The notes under the pieces: model-generated
Told to the model about the DNA's origin: nothing
Databases searched by the model: none
The model's input: only the letters and a program-made list of their open reading frames with translations
From: an uncultured Lachnospiraceae bacterium
GTDB lineage: Bacteria; Bacillota; Clostridia; Lachnospirales; Lachnospiraceae
DNA: 47,159 nt
Assembly (NCBI GenBank): GCA_900314255.1
Contig: OMUP01000208.1
Span: 1 to 47,159 of the forward strand
Direction: 5' to 3'
Program-made: the position numbers and the translations under genes
Part shown: one piece after another, positions 18,438 to 26,524 of the stretch
Numbering within the stretch: position 1 is the stretch's first letter
How the letters are laid out: every line of letters starts with the position of its first letter

Positions 18438-19160
18438 ATGAAAGGTGAACTGGTATTAAATTCAAACGACTATCTTCCGCTGCGGGATGTGGTGTTCCAG
18501 ACCCTGCGGCAGTCGATTCTGACGGGACAGATGGAGCCCGGCGAGCGTCTGATGGAAGTCCAGCTTGCTGAAGAACTTGGTGTTTCCCGGACGCCTGTCC
18601 GGGAAGCGATCCGGATGCTGGAACTGGAAGGGCTGGTCGTCATGATTCCGCGGCGCGGCGCCCAGGTTGCAGCCATCACGGAGCAGGATCTGCGGGACGT
18701 GCTGGAAGTGCGCGCCACGCTGGAACGCCTGGCGGTGCGTCTTGCCTGCGAGCGCTTCACGGAGGAAGGGTACAGGAATCTGGAGAAGGCGAACCGGGAA
18801 TTTGCCCACCTTGCGCGCCTGAAAAACAAGAGCGTGGTGGACATCACCAACGCTGATGTGCATTTCCACGATGTCATCTATCAGGCGACCGGCAACCGGC
18901 GTCTGATCCAGATCGTGCAGAACCTGCAGGAGCAGATGTACCGCTACCGCATGGAATACGTGCGCGACCTGAGCAGCCACGAAAACCTCATCGCCGAGCA
19001 CACAGAAATCATCCGCGCGCTGGAAGCGCGCGACGAGGCGAAGGCGGAGGAGATCATCGTCACCCACATCTCCAATCAGGAAAAAGAAATCCTCCGGCTC
19101 CTCCACGAACGCGAGAACGAAAAGCAGGAAGGCCGCCGGCACCACATCGAAGGAGACTGA
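18438..19160 (+). CDS. GntR-family transcription regulator, FadR/FCD subfamily
   Basis: A 240-residue DNA-binding regulator. The winged-helix domain is at about residues 10-78: LRQSILTGQMEPGERLMEVQ and LGVSRTPVREAIRMLELEGL are the GntR helix-turn-helix and wing. The FCD effector domain follows (about 85-225), with DVLEVRATLE, the HFHDVIYQATGN motif and a later His in AEHTEIIRAL; these Asp and His residues usually hold a metal and an organic acid ligand. The start follows AAGGAAAT. Its closeness to ispE suggests co-transcription, but the target genes and ligand cannot be read from sequence. Confidence 0.93.
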   Translation: MKGELVLNSNDYLPLRDVVFQTLRQSILTGQMEPGERLMEVQLAEELGVSRTPVREAIRMLELEGLVVMIPRRGAQVAAITEQDLRDVLEVRATLERLAVRLACERFTEEGYRNLEKANREFAHLARLKNKSVVDITNADVHFHDVIYQATGNRRLIQIVQNLQEQMYRYRMEYVRDLSSHENLIAEHTEIIRALEARDEAKAEEIIVTHISNQEKEILRLLHERENEKQEGRRHHIEGD

Positions 19161-19197
19161 GGCGGAGCTGCTTCCCTGATTCTTAAGGTTAACCGGC

Positions 19198-19268
19198 CAG
19201 GCTGGCTGGCCTGGTCTGGAGGCCGGGCTGGCTGGCCCGGTCTGGAGGCGGGGCTGGCTGGCCCGGTC
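19198..19268 (+). repeat. 26-bp GC-rich tandem repeat, about 2.7 copies
   Basis: Copies at 19198-19223 and 19224-19249, plus a partial copy at 19250-19268, share the core GGCTGGCTGGCC followed by CGGTCTGGAGGC. It lies between the end of the GntR gene and array A. Confidence 0.85.
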
Positions 19269-19620
19269 AGCAAAATTAGCTTGTTTGTGATTTCCGGTGA
19301 CACTTTTGGCCCGTGGCGGCCGGGGTGGTCAGCGGAAATTCGTTTTTTCTTGCTTCCGGTGACGTTTTGGGCCGAAACAGGCCGGCTGGGACATCGGAAA
19401 TAACCGGATTTTTGATTCCCGCTGACGATGGACTTCCGGATGGGCTGATATTGTCATCGGAATAGCCTGCTTTTCTGGTTTCCGCTGACACAGGATTTCC
19501 AGATGGGTTAATTTGTGCCCGGAATAACTTGTTTTTCTGGTTTCCGATGACGTTCGTCCCCGAACGGATGGGGCGGCTCATCGGAAAGCTTGTTTTGGAT
19601 CAATTTTGTTGAATTCCGAG
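19267..19620 (+). repeat. Palindromic repeat array A (6 units, about 62 bp apart)
   Basis: Units begin at 19267, 19328, 19390, 19453, 19515 and 19577, spaced 61, 62, 63, 62 and 62 bp. Each has a left arm near GTCAYCGGAAA and a right arm near TTTCCGGTGAC, about 30 bp apart. The arms differ between units at one variable position (T, C or G) and are not always compensated. The sixth unit is degenerate on its right side. The array lies between the convergent GntR and pncB genes. From 19621 to the pncB terminator at 19785 I see nothing recognisable. Arrays B, C and D belong to the same family. Confidence 0.85.
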
Positions 19621-19784
19621 GTGGTTTGCCATAACTAATTCATTAAAAAGTTCCCTGCAGCCACATTGTGATGAATCCGGCGCTGGAAATCAGCTTGAAA
19701 GTTCATCAAAAAGCCTGACCACGTGCCTTCTGTGCTGAATTCCCGTCGCTGCCTGGCCCCGGCGTTCCCTGGTTTAAAGCAATT

Positions 19785-19824
19785 AAAAAGTACACCGGAA
19801 ACAAGAATCATGCTTCCGGTGTAC
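19785..19824 (-). terminator. Terminator of pncB
   Basis: Read on the minus strand, GTACACCGGAA pairs with TTCCGGTGTAC around a 13-base loop, followed by TTTTTAATT. Plus-strand arm positions are 19790-19800 and 19814-19824. The 13 bases CACCGGAAACAAG are identical to the start of array D units. Confidence 0.85.
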
Positions 19825-19872
19825 CTGGTCTTTTATTCTCTTTTATTCCTGTCCTGATTTTCTGCCTGAATC

Positions 19873-21318
19873 TCAGACTTTCGCGTACTCGTCGAGCAGG
19901 CTCTTCTTGACGTCGTAAAGGCGCTGGCTCAGGTCGACGTGTACCTGGTGCGGGTTCACGAGGCGCTTGCTTTCGTCCCAGAGCGTCGCCATTTCCTTCT
20001 TGCAGTACGCCTGAATGTCCATGACCTTCGGCGACTTGTAGATGCACTGGCCGGACTTGAAGATCGGCACGAGGATCTCGCGCAGCGTGTATTCACCCGG
20101 CTTGAGAAGCGTCTTCTTCCAGGTCTCGACCGGATCGAAGAGCAGAAGCGGCTGATTGCCGTCGATCTTCTCGTCTGCGAGGGCGATCAGGTCGGCCACG
20201 ATCATGCCGTTGCGGTCGTACACGCGGTAAATGGTCTTGTTGCCCGGATTCGTGATCTTCTCGGAATTCTCAGAGAGCTTGATCTTCGGGACGAAATTGC
20301 CGTCGTCGCCCATGATGGCGGCGAGCTTGTAGACACCGCCGAAGGCCGGCGTATCCTTGGATGTGATCAGGTTGGTGCCCACACCCCAGGAGTCGATTCT
20401 GGCGCCCTGCGTTTTCAGGGAAGAAATCAGATACTCGTCCAGATCCGAGCTTGCGGCGATCTTGGCGTCGGAGAAGCCGGCTTCGTCCAGCATCGCTCTC
20501 GCCTTCTTTGTCAGGTAGGCGAGGTCGCCGGAGTCGAGGCGGATGCCGTAGTTGTGGAGCGGAATGCCGGCTGCGCGCATTTCCTGGAATACCTGGATGG
20601 CGTGCGGAACACCGGACTTCAGCGTGTCATACGTGTCGACAAGAAGCGTGCAGGCATTCGGGTAGATCTTCGCGTACTCGCGGAATGCGGTCAGCTCGTC
20701 CGGGAAGCTCATGATCCAGCTGTGGGCGTGTGTGCCCATGACCGGAACGCCGAACATCTGGCCGGTGAGGACATTGGAGGTGCCGACGCAGCCTGCGATG
20801 ACAGCGGCTCTGGCGCCGTAGATACCGGCGTCCGGACCCTGCGCGCGGCGCAGACCGAATTCCATGATGCCGCCGCCATTTGCCGCGTAGACAATGCGCG
20901 CCGCCTTGGTGGCGATCAGGGACTGGTGATTGATGATGTTGAGAATCGTGGTCTCCAGAAGCTGGGCCTGCATGATCGGCGCGATGACCTTGACGATCGG
21001 CTCGCGCGGGAACATGACGGTGCCTTCCGGAATCGCGTAGATGTCGCCGGTGAAGCGGAAGGTGCGCAGATAGTCAAGGAAATCTTCCTCGAACAGGCCG
21101 GTGCTGCGAAGGTAGGCGATGTCCTCATCGGAAAAATGAAGATCGTTGATGTAGTCGATGACCTGTTCCAGGCCGCAGGAGATGGAATATCCGCCGTCAT
21201 CCGGGTTGCGCCGGTGAAACGCGTCGAATACGACGGTGCGGTTGTTGCCCGTCTTGAAGTATCCCTGCATCATGGTGAGCTCATACAGGTCGGTTAACAT
21301 GGTGAGATTTCTTGACAT
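19873..21318 (-). CDS. pncB: Nicotinate phosphoribosyltransferase
   Basis: A 481-residue enzyme of NAD salvage that joins nicotinate to PRPP to give nicotinate mononucleotide. LTDLYELTMMQGYF at the N-terminus, the loop MEFGLRRAQGPDAG, GTHAHSWIMSF with the His of the nicotinate phosphoribosyltransferase group, and GIRLDSGDLAYLTKKAR are all characteristic. I choose the start at 21318, giving MSRNLTMLTDLYEL, because GGAAGGAACG lies just upstream; a longer frame from 21360 lacks a ribosome binding site. It is the last gene of a minus-strand run and ends in its own hairpin terminator. Confidence 0.95.
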   Translation of the reverse strand: MSRNLTMLTDLYELTMMQGYFKTGNNRTVVFDAFHRRNPDDGGYSISCGLEQVIDYINDLHFSDEDIAYLRSTGLFEEDFLDYLRTFRFTGDIYAIPEGTVMFPREPIVKVIAPIMQAQLLETTILNIINHQSLIATKAARIVYAANGGGIMEFGLRRAQGPDAGIYGARAAVIAGCVGTSNVLTGQMFGVPVMGTHAHSWIMSFPDELTAFREYAKIYPNACTLLVDTYDTLKSGVPHAIQVFQEMRAAGIPLHNYGIRLDSGDLAYLTKKARAMLDEAGFSDAKIAASSDLDEYLISSLKTQGARIDSWGVGTNLITSKDTPAFGGVYKLAAIMGDDGNFVPKIKLSENSEKITNPGNKTIYRVYDRNGMIVADLIALADEKIDGNQPLLLFDPVETWKKTLLKPGEYTLREILVPIFKSGQCIYKSPKVMDIQAYCKKEMATLWDESKRLVNPHQVHVDLSQRLYDVKKSLLDEYAKV

Positions 21319-21363
21319 AACGTTCCTTCCGTGTCCGCTTTTGCGAACCGTTTTCTGCACATT

Positions 21364-21395
21364 CAGCCTGTCGGCGCAAATCTGCCGGCAGGCTG
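21364..21395 (-). terminator. Intercistronic stem-loop upstream of pncB
   Basis: CAGCCTG-T-CGGC at 21364-21375 pairs with GCCG-G-CAGGCTG at 21384-21395, with one internal mismatch. On the minus strand no U tract follows, so termination is doubtful; it could be an RNA-stabilising hairpin between the two genes. Confidence 0.5.
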
Positions 21396-21405
21396 AAAAA
21401 CACAG

Positions 21406-21900
21406 TTATTTGCTCTTTTTCGTGCTGGCGGTATCCTTGCTCTGCTCGCGAACGGTCTTTTCCGCCTTCTTCAGGCTTGCAGACAGACGGCCGGAGAGAC
21501 TCTTTTTCTTCGGAATCTCGGCCTTGCCGCCGCGGATCGACTTGATGCCGGTGAGGTAAATGCCGCTGATTTCGGCCTTGACCTGTGCCTTGACCGGAAC
21601 CGTGTCATACACATCCGGGTCGCAGAGCATCGTCATGATGCGGGGACCGATCTTGACCTTGACGACCGGCATCTTGCGGCCGCGGAGATATTTCGGAACC
21701 TGATCCATGACGGATTGCTGGAAACCGGCGTCTTTGAATTTCATTTTCTTTTTGTCGATGATCAGCATGGATACGACCTGCTTGGCCGCCTCGATCTGAT
21801 CCTGCTGGACAGCCTGCTTCTTGCGCAGACGGTTGCCGAGAATCACGAGAACAACGGTGACGGCGGCGAGTACGATGAGGACAATAGCCCAGACTGGCAT
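21406..21900 (-). CDS. Unknown membrane-anchored protein with basic tail
   Basis: A 164-residue protein I do not recognise. It begins MPVWAIVLIVLAAVTVVLVI, a single N-terminal membrane helix, followed by a cytoplasmic domain containing VSMLIIDKKKMKFKDA and VVKVKIGPRIMTMLCDPDVY. The C-terminal 40 residues are rich in Lys and Ser. I place the start at 21900 because AGGAGGTATCC lies just upstream; the longer frame to 22101 runs through the plsC terminator and is not credible. The LIIDKKKMKFKDA stretch may be a fold core, but no function is suggested. Confidence 0.75.
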   Translation of the reverse strand: MPVWAIVLIVLAAVTVVLVILGNRLRKKQAVQQDQIEAAKQVVSMLIIDKKKMKFKDAGFQQSVMDQVPKYLRGRKMPVVKVKIGPRIMTMLCDPDVYDTVPVKAQVKAEISGIYLTGIKSIRGGKAEIPKKKSLSGRLSASLKKAEKTVREQSKDTASTKKSK

Positions 21901-21930
21901 GAAAGGATACCTCCTGAAAATAAGTGCCGC

Positions 21931-21971
21931 AAAACCGGCTTCCGGCCTGCCTGTGTCAGGCCGGAAGCCGG
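21931..21971 (-). terminator. Strong terminator of plsC
   Basis: A perfect 15-bp stem (plus-strand arms 21935-21949 and 21957-21971, CCGGCTTCCGGCCTG) with a 7-base loop, followed on the minus strand by TTTTGCGG. Confidence 0.9.
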
Positions 21972-22006
21972 TAAGCGCGCATTTGGCATGATTATAACAC
22001 GAACCT

Positions 22007-22747
22007 TTATTTTTGCAATGAATTGAAAACTTTCTCCATCGAATCGTGAACCTGCGTGTGCAGCTGGTTCTGCGCGGCGCGGGGCATGCCAGCCGTTTCA
22101 ATGGCGGGGAGAATCGTCACGGTGGTCTTTGCACCTTTGACGCCGAACGGCTTCAGATCCTCGAACATCTCGCGGGTGCCGGTCTGCACGACCGGAACGA
22201 CCGGGAGGCCGGGCTTGGTGGCGAGCTTGAACGCGCCGCCCTTGAACTCAAGCATTCCGCCGCCTTTGTTGCGGGTCCCTTCCGGGAAGATGAGGACGGA
22301 GATGCCATTTTTCATGAGGGCAATGCCGTCGAGCACCATCTGGGCGCCGGCCCGGACGTTGCTGCGGTCCAGAAACAGGCAGTGGATGTTGCGCATCCAG
22401 GTGGAGAGCAGCGGAATGTGCTCCATTTCCTTCTTGGCCACGACGCTGATGCGCCCCGGCAGGATGCTCGCCAGAATGATGATGTCGAAGAAGCTGCGGT
22501 GGTTGCCCACATACAGCACCGCCTGATTTTCCGGGATGTTCTGCATGCCGGTGATCTGCGGCTTCACGCCGGCCAGATGCCACAGCACTTTGAGGGCGGA
22601 TTTTACGATCGGGTAGCAGAACGCGTCCTTTTTCTCCGGTGAGAAATGTCCGATCAGCGCCGCCACCGGCAGCAGAATCAGACTGGCCGCGAAGAATATT
22701 ACAAGCCAGACGAGGCACAGGAGTGTCCGCAGAGGATTGCAGGTCAT
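22007..22747 (-). CDS. plsC: 1-acyl-sn-glycerol-3-phosphate acyltransferase
   Basis: A 246-residue membrane acyltransferase that adds the second acyl chain to lysophosphatidate to make phosphatidate. An N-terminal hydrophobic region (residues about 8-32) is followed by the HX4D motif NHRSFFD (His83, Asp88) and the substrate-binding FPEGTR (154-159). PVVPVV near residue 185 is the usual third motif. The start at 22747 follows AAGGAG with normal spacing. A strong terminator lies 35 bp past its stop, separating it from the unknown membrane-anchored gene. Confidence 0.95.
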   Translation of the reverse strand: MTCNPLRTLLCLVWLVIFFAASLILLPVAALIGHFSPEKKDAFCYPIVKSALKVLWHLAGVKPQITGMQNIPENQAVLYVGNHRSFFDIIILASILPGRISVVAKKEMEHIPLLSTWMRNIHCLFLDRSNVRAGAQMVLDGIALMKNGISVLIFPEGTRNKGGGMLEFKGGAFKLATKPGLPVVPVVQTGTREMFEDLKPFGVKGAKTTVTILPAIETAGMPRAAQNQLHTQVHDSMEKVFNSLQK

Positions 22748-22818
22748 AACAGGCTCCTTCCGGCGGCGTGATGGTGCCGCCCTTCCTTTTGTTAAATGTA
22801 TTGTAGCGCATCCGCGCC

Positions 22819-23958
22819 TTATTGTGTCAGAGTTACGAGGGCGGAAGCGCCGGAAGATTTCGTGATTTCGCCGTCCGTCGTGACGAAGACAGCCTCCGTG
22901 TCCGGGAGAGACTCAACCAGGGCCAGCCCGGCCTCCTGCCCGAGGCAGAAGCACACCGTGCTCAGCGCATCCGCGTCTGCAGACGACGCCGTCAGGATGG
23001 TCACCTGCGACAGCCCCGACTGGCACGGGTACCCCGTGGCCGGGTCGAGAATGTGGTAGTAGAAGTTTCCGTCCGCATCCGTAAACTGCCGCTCATAATT
23101 GCCGCTGGACACGATGCTCAGATCCGCCGCGCGCACCGTGGCCAGATACGTGTCGCTGCTGGCAAATGGCTTCCGGATCCCGATGGTATAATCTTCAGCT
23201 CCCGTGATCTCTCCGCCGCTTTCTGTTCCGCCGGACTTGCCGCCGAATACCAGAACGTTGCCGCCGAGATTGATGACGGCCCGCCGGATGCCCTTTTCCA
23301 GAAGATCCTCGTGCAGACGGTCCGCGATGTAGCCCTTGGCCACGGCTCCGAGATCAAGGACATATCCCGCCGGCATGGTCACGGTCCGGTCCGCCTCTGG
23401 GTCCGATGCGTCCTTCGGGCTCACCGAGATTTTTGAGTCGTCCACGAAGGCAAGCGCCGCCTGAATGTCCGCCTCGTCCGGGACAGCCGGGTTATCGGAG
23501 GTGAAGTCCCACAGACGGCTCACAGCCCCGATGCTGACCGCAAAGGCGCCGCCGCTCATGGAAGAATAGTCGAGGGCGGTCTGCAGGCAGTCGGCGAGCT
23601 GCCACGGAACTTTGTCGGTCAGTCCGGCGTTCAGGTTCCAGAGGGCACTGCCTTCTTTCTGCATCGAGAAAATATCCTCGTACGCCTCACAGTCCGAAAT
23701 GACCTCTTTCACAGCCGCCTTCGTCTTCTGACCGGAATAGTCGCCGGCCAGCGTTTCGTAGGCGGAGATTGAAATGATGGTGTCAAGCGAAAAGGCCTGC
23801 TCTGTGATCGGAGATGACAGAGTCCTGCGGCATCCGGTGAGGAAGGTGCAGGGCAGCAAAAAGACAAGAAAAGTGAGACAGGCAAGAAAAGACGCGCCTG
23901 TTCTCCGGAACTTTCCGCACGGTTTTTGGGAAGAACTGTTTTGTGCCGGTATGTTCAT
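22819..23958 (-). CDS. apbE: FAD:protein FMN transferase lipoprotein (ApbE family)
   Basis: A 379-residue exported lipoprotein. A hydrophobic signal segment ends in LTGC, giving lipidated Cys43. ApbE enzymes split FAD and attach FMN to Thr in proteins such as Rnf/Nqr or extracellular electron-transfer flavoproteins. Family motifs are present: SLDTIISISAY, GAVSRLWDF, DLGAVAKGYIADRLHE, INLGGNVLVFGG and YYHILDPATGYP. The ribosome binding site is weak (GAGAGAG). It is divergent from the FKBP-type lipoprotein gene. No flavinylated target protein is encoded in this window, so its substrate is elsewhere. Confidence 0.95.
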   Translation of the reverse strand: MNIPAQNSSSQKPCGKFRRTGASFLACLTFLVFLLPCTFLTGCRRTLSSPITEQAFSLDTIISISAYETLAGDYSGQKTKAAVKEVISDCEAYEDIFSMQKEGSALWNLNAGLTDKVPWQLADCLQTALDYSSMSGGAFAVSIGAVSRLWDFTSDNPAVPDEADIQAALAFVDDSKISVSPKDASDPEADRTVTMPAGYVLDLGAVAKGYIADRLHEDLLEKGIRRAVINLGGNVLVFGGKSGGTESGGEITGAEDYTIGIRKPFASSDTYLATVRAADLSIVSSGNYERQFTDADGNFYYHILDPATGYPCQSGLSQVTILTASSADADALSTVCFCLGQEAGLALVESLPDTEAVFVTTDGEITKSSGASALVTLTQ

Positions 23959-24009
23959 ACGCTCTCTCTGATTCAGCTGCTTGTGTGCATTTTACATATC
24001 CTTGCTAAG

Positions 24010-24034
24010 TATAATCCGCAGCCTGTGATATAAT
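24010..24034 (+). promoter_or_regulatory. Two -10-like boxes upstream of the FKBP-type lipoprotein gene
   Basis: TATAAT occurs at 24010-24015 and again at 24029-24034; the second is preceded by TGA, giving an extended -10. No -35 at ideal spacing is evident. The second box leaves a leader of about 35 bases that holds the AGGAAGGA ribosome binding site. Confidence 0.55.
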
Positions 24035-24075
24035 CAATGAAATCGGCTTTGAAAATCAGGAAGGACAATCTCTTT

Positions 24076-25341
24076 ATGAAAAGAAAAAACATTCTGGCGG
24101 CAGCTGCCGCACTGCTCCTGTGCGTACCGCTGACAGCCTGCGGAAACAGTTCCGATGGCACCGCTTCGTCTTCAGCCACAACGGCAAGTGCCGCAGCAAC
24201 AGCGGCCGCGACGGCGGAAGCGATCGTATCGCCGGATCAGGTGACCGAGGACACCGACACGTCAAACCGGGCGCTGCAGGCTTCGGAGTACGACAGCTTC
24301 TACCAGATGACGGCGGCCGTCTACAAAAAGTATGTGACGCTTCCGGAATACAAGGGCATCGCGGTGACGGTGGACCGTTCCTCGGAGGACGTGAGCGATG
24401 ACACCGTGGAGGAGACGATTCAGTCGATGCTCGAGGATTCCGCATCGACAGTGGATGTGACGGCGGACGGTGTGACCCAGAGCGGCGACACCATCACGCT
24501 GGATTATCAGGGACTGCTGGACGGCGTGGCATTTGACGGCGGCACGGCCACCGATCAGACATACACCATCGGCTCCGGCAAGTTCATCTCGGATCTGGAC
24601 GAGGGCCTCGTGGGCCTGAAGGCCAATGTGCAGACCGACATCCCCTGCACCTTCCCGGACGACTATTCCTCGAGTGATCTGGCGGGCAAGTCGGTGATCT
24701 TCCGCGTGACCATCAAGAGCATCACCCGCAAGGACGTGCCGGAGCTCACCGATGCGTGGGTTCAGGCCAACGCCGCCAATTACAATTACACCGATGAGAC
24801 GACGGCTGACCAGTTCCGCCAGGCAGTGAAGGAAGAGCTGGTCTCTCAGAAAGTGGCGTCCAACGACAGCACCAAGTTCAAGGATATCCTGGCGACCATC
24901 GCCGACGGTCTGACCGTCGACAAATATCCGGAAAAAGAACTGACCAGCCTCACCAACACCATGGTGAACAATGTCAAGACACAGTACCAGAATTACGGCG
25001 CCTCGAGCGGCTACACCAGCTTTGACGGCTATCTGCAGGGAATGTACGGCATGGAAAATGAGGCGGCATTTACCGACTATGCCAGCACCTATGCGCAGAA
25101 CTACCTGCTGACCAAGATGATTGTGACGGAGATCGCCGACGCCGAGGACATTCATGTGACGGAAGAGGAGATCAACGATCTGGGCGAATCCCTGGCTTCT
25201 TACTACGGTTACGACGGATATGACACGATTATCAGCTCTCTGGGCAAAGAGATGAACTGCGAGGTCGGCTATGAGTATCTGTACGGCAAGGTGGAAGAAG
25301 TCGTGAATGCCGCAGCGGTTGAGACGACGACAAATGGCTGA
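24076..25341 (+). CDS. Lipoprotein peptidyl-prolyl isomerase, trigger-factor-like
   Basis: A 421-residue surface lipoprotein. The signal peptide MKRKNILAAAAALLL ends in LTAC (lipid Cys22), then comes a Ser/Thr/Ala linker. An FKBP-type isomerase domain covers about residues 137-205 (GDTITLDYQGLLDGVAFDGG, then TIGSGKFISDLDEGL). The rest resembles the helical C-terminal chaperone arms of trigger factor. The ribosome-docking N-terminal domain of true trigger factor is absent, so this is probably an extracytoplasmic folding factor. I start at 24076, behind AGGAAGGA, not at the earlier in-frame ATG 24037, which sits in the promoter region. The next gene begins inside its last codons. Confidence 0.88.
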   Translation: MKRKNILAAAAALLLCVPLTACGNSSDGTASSSATTASAAATAAATAEAIVSPDQVTEDTDTSNRALQASEYDSFYQMTAAVYKKYVTLPEYKGIAVTVDRSSEDVSDDTVEETIQSMLEDSASTVDVTADGVTQSGDTITLDYQGLLDGVAFDGGTATDQTYTIGSGKFISDLDEGLVGLKANVQTDIPCTFPDDYSSSDLAGKSVIFRVTIKSITRKDVPELTDAWVQANAANYNYTDETTADQFRQAVKEELVSQKVASNDSTKFKDILATIADGLTVDKYPEKELTSLTNTMVNNVKTQYQNYGASSGYTSFDGYLQGMYGMENEAAFTDYASTYAQNYLLTKMIVTEIADAEDIHVTEEEINDLGESLASYYGYDGYDTIISSLGKEMNCEVGYEYLYGKVEEVVNAAAVETTTNG

Positions 25342-26095
25342 GTCAGAGTATCACACACACGAATTTCCGCCTTTTTACCGGCCGGATTCCAGAATCCTGA
25401 TTCTGGGCTCGTTCCCGTCGGTCAAGTCCCGCGAGGCCGGATTTTACTACGGCCATCCGCAGAACCGGTTCTGGCCGCTTCTGGCCTGCATCTTTCATGA
25501 GCCGCGGCCGGGCAGCCAGAGAGAAAAGGAAGCGCTGCTGGCGCGGAACCACATCGCACTGTGGGACGCCATCGAGTCCTGCGAGATCCGCGGCAGTTCG
25601 GACGCGAGCATCCGTGAGGCCCGTTCCACGGACATCCCGGCGTTGCTGGCGCAGACACAGGTTCAGAAGATTGTCACCAACGGGAAGCTGGCGGACAAAT
25701 ACTACAAGAAGTACAACGAAGAACGGACCGACATTCCGGCGGTGTGCCTTCCGTCGACCAGCCCGGCCAACGCGGCGGTCCGCTTTCCGCAGCTCCTGGC
25801 GGCCTGGGAAAAGGAACTGCTGCTGCCTGTCCGGCTTCATCTGACGTTCACGGGCCGCGTGCAGCACGTGGGATTCCGCGTCACGGCCTTTGACACGGCA
25901 AGAAGGCTCGGCCTGACCGGCTGGGTCAGAAACTGCCTGCGGTCTGATATGACCGAGGCGGAGGTTCAGGGAAGCCCGGAGCAGGTGGAAACATTTGTCA
26001 GGGAAATGCGGGGCGTGCCCCGGTTCGCCGTCCGGAACGTGGCCAGGTACGAGTGCCCGCTGAAGGACGACGAGACGTATTTTGACATTCGGTGA
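25334..26095 (+). CDS. Two-domain protein: hypoxanthine-type DNA glycosylase fused to acylphosphatase
   Basis: A 253-residue protein with two recognisable halves. Residues 1 to about 160 resemble the uracil-DNA glycosylase superfamily, closest to DNA-deoxyinosine (HDG, family 6) enzymes: ILILGSFPSVKSREAGFYYG, PQNRFWPLL and the C-terminal active-site motif LPSTSPAN. Residues about 165-253 are a complete acylphosphatase: FTGRVQHVGFRVTAFDTARR carries the catalytic Arg and LTGWVRN the catalytic Asn. The usual GVGFR is HVGFR here. I start at ATG 25334, which overlaps the preceding gene by 8 bp; its ribosome binding site is weak. The two activities have no obvious link, and the combination may be a lineage fusion. 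Confidence 0.88.
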   Translation: MAESEYHTHEFPPFYRPDSRILILGSFPSVKSREAGFYYGHPQNRFWPLLACIFHEPRPGSQREKEALLARNHIALWDAIESCEIRGSSDASIREARSTDIPALLAQTQVQKIVTNGKLADKYYKKYNEERTDIPAVCLPSTSPANAAVRFPQLLAAWEKELLLPVRLHLTFTGRVQHVGFRVTAFDTARRLGLTGWVRNCLRSDMTEAEVQGSPEQVETFVREMRGVPRFAVRNVARYECPLKDDETYFDIR

Positions 26096-26109
26096 AATCT
26101 GTACGGATT

Positions 26110-26153
26110 CCTTCCGGTGCGGCGCGCAAAGCTGCGCCGGGAGGGATTTTTCT
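26110..26153 (+). terminator. Terminator after the glycosylase-acylphosphatase gene
   Basis: CCTTCCGGTGCGGC at 26110-26123 pairs, with G-U pairs, with GCTGCGCCGGGAGG at 26131-26144 and is followed by ATTTTTCT. Confidence 0.85.
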
Positions 26154-26228
26154 GTCTGCGGGCCATATATTTGCGCTTCAGACGGGGGTAATATTCACAA
26201 CATTGCAAAAACGTTTCCCTGCCGGGAC

Positions 26229-26258
26229 TTGACGGGGCGGCGGGCGCCGCTGTATGAT
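26229..26258 (+). promoter_or_regulatory. Promoter of the metK riboswitch transcript
   Basis: TTGACG at 26229-26234 and TATGAT at 26253-26258 with an 18-bp spacer, about 30 bp upstream of the aptamer. Confidence 0.75.
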
Positions 26259-26289
26259 TCCAATCGTAAATTTCATAGAGGTTTTGTCC

Positions 26290-26415
26290 CTTATTTCGAG
26301 TGGTGGAGATACATAGGATCTGTGAAGCCCGGCAACCCGCGCCAGCATCTGCAGGACGCGAAGGTGCCAAACCTGAGCGAACAACCGTTTCCAGGATGGT
26401 TCGAGCAATAAGAGG
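26290..26415 (+). promoter_or_regulatory. SAM-I riboswitch (S-box) controlling metK
   Basis: Closing stem P1 is formed by CTTATT (26290-) and AATAAG (to about 26413). The conserved S-box core is present: GTGGTGGAGATACA, TGAAGCCCGGCAACC, and AAGGTGCCAAACCTG with the GAGCGAACAA stretch. Family knowledge: SAM binding stabilises P1 and allows the downstream terminator to form, shutting off metK when SAM is plentiful. Confidence 0.95.
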
Positions 26416-26434
26416 ACGCAAATCGCCTGATTTG

Positions 26435-26470
26435 GGTCCTTTCTGGCTGTCAATCCGGAAGGACCTTTTT
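26435..26470 (+). terminator. Riboswitch-controlled terminator upstream of metK
   Basis: GGTCCTTTCTGG at 26435-26446 pairs with CCGGAAGGACC at 26455-26465, followed by TTTTT. The upstream AGAGGAC (around 26411-26417) can pair instead with GGGTCCT as an antiterminator. Confidence 0.92.
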
Positions 26471-26524
26471 CTATCCTTAAAAATGCGGACAAGATCGATT
26501 GAAGTCAAGAAGGAGAAAAAACAA

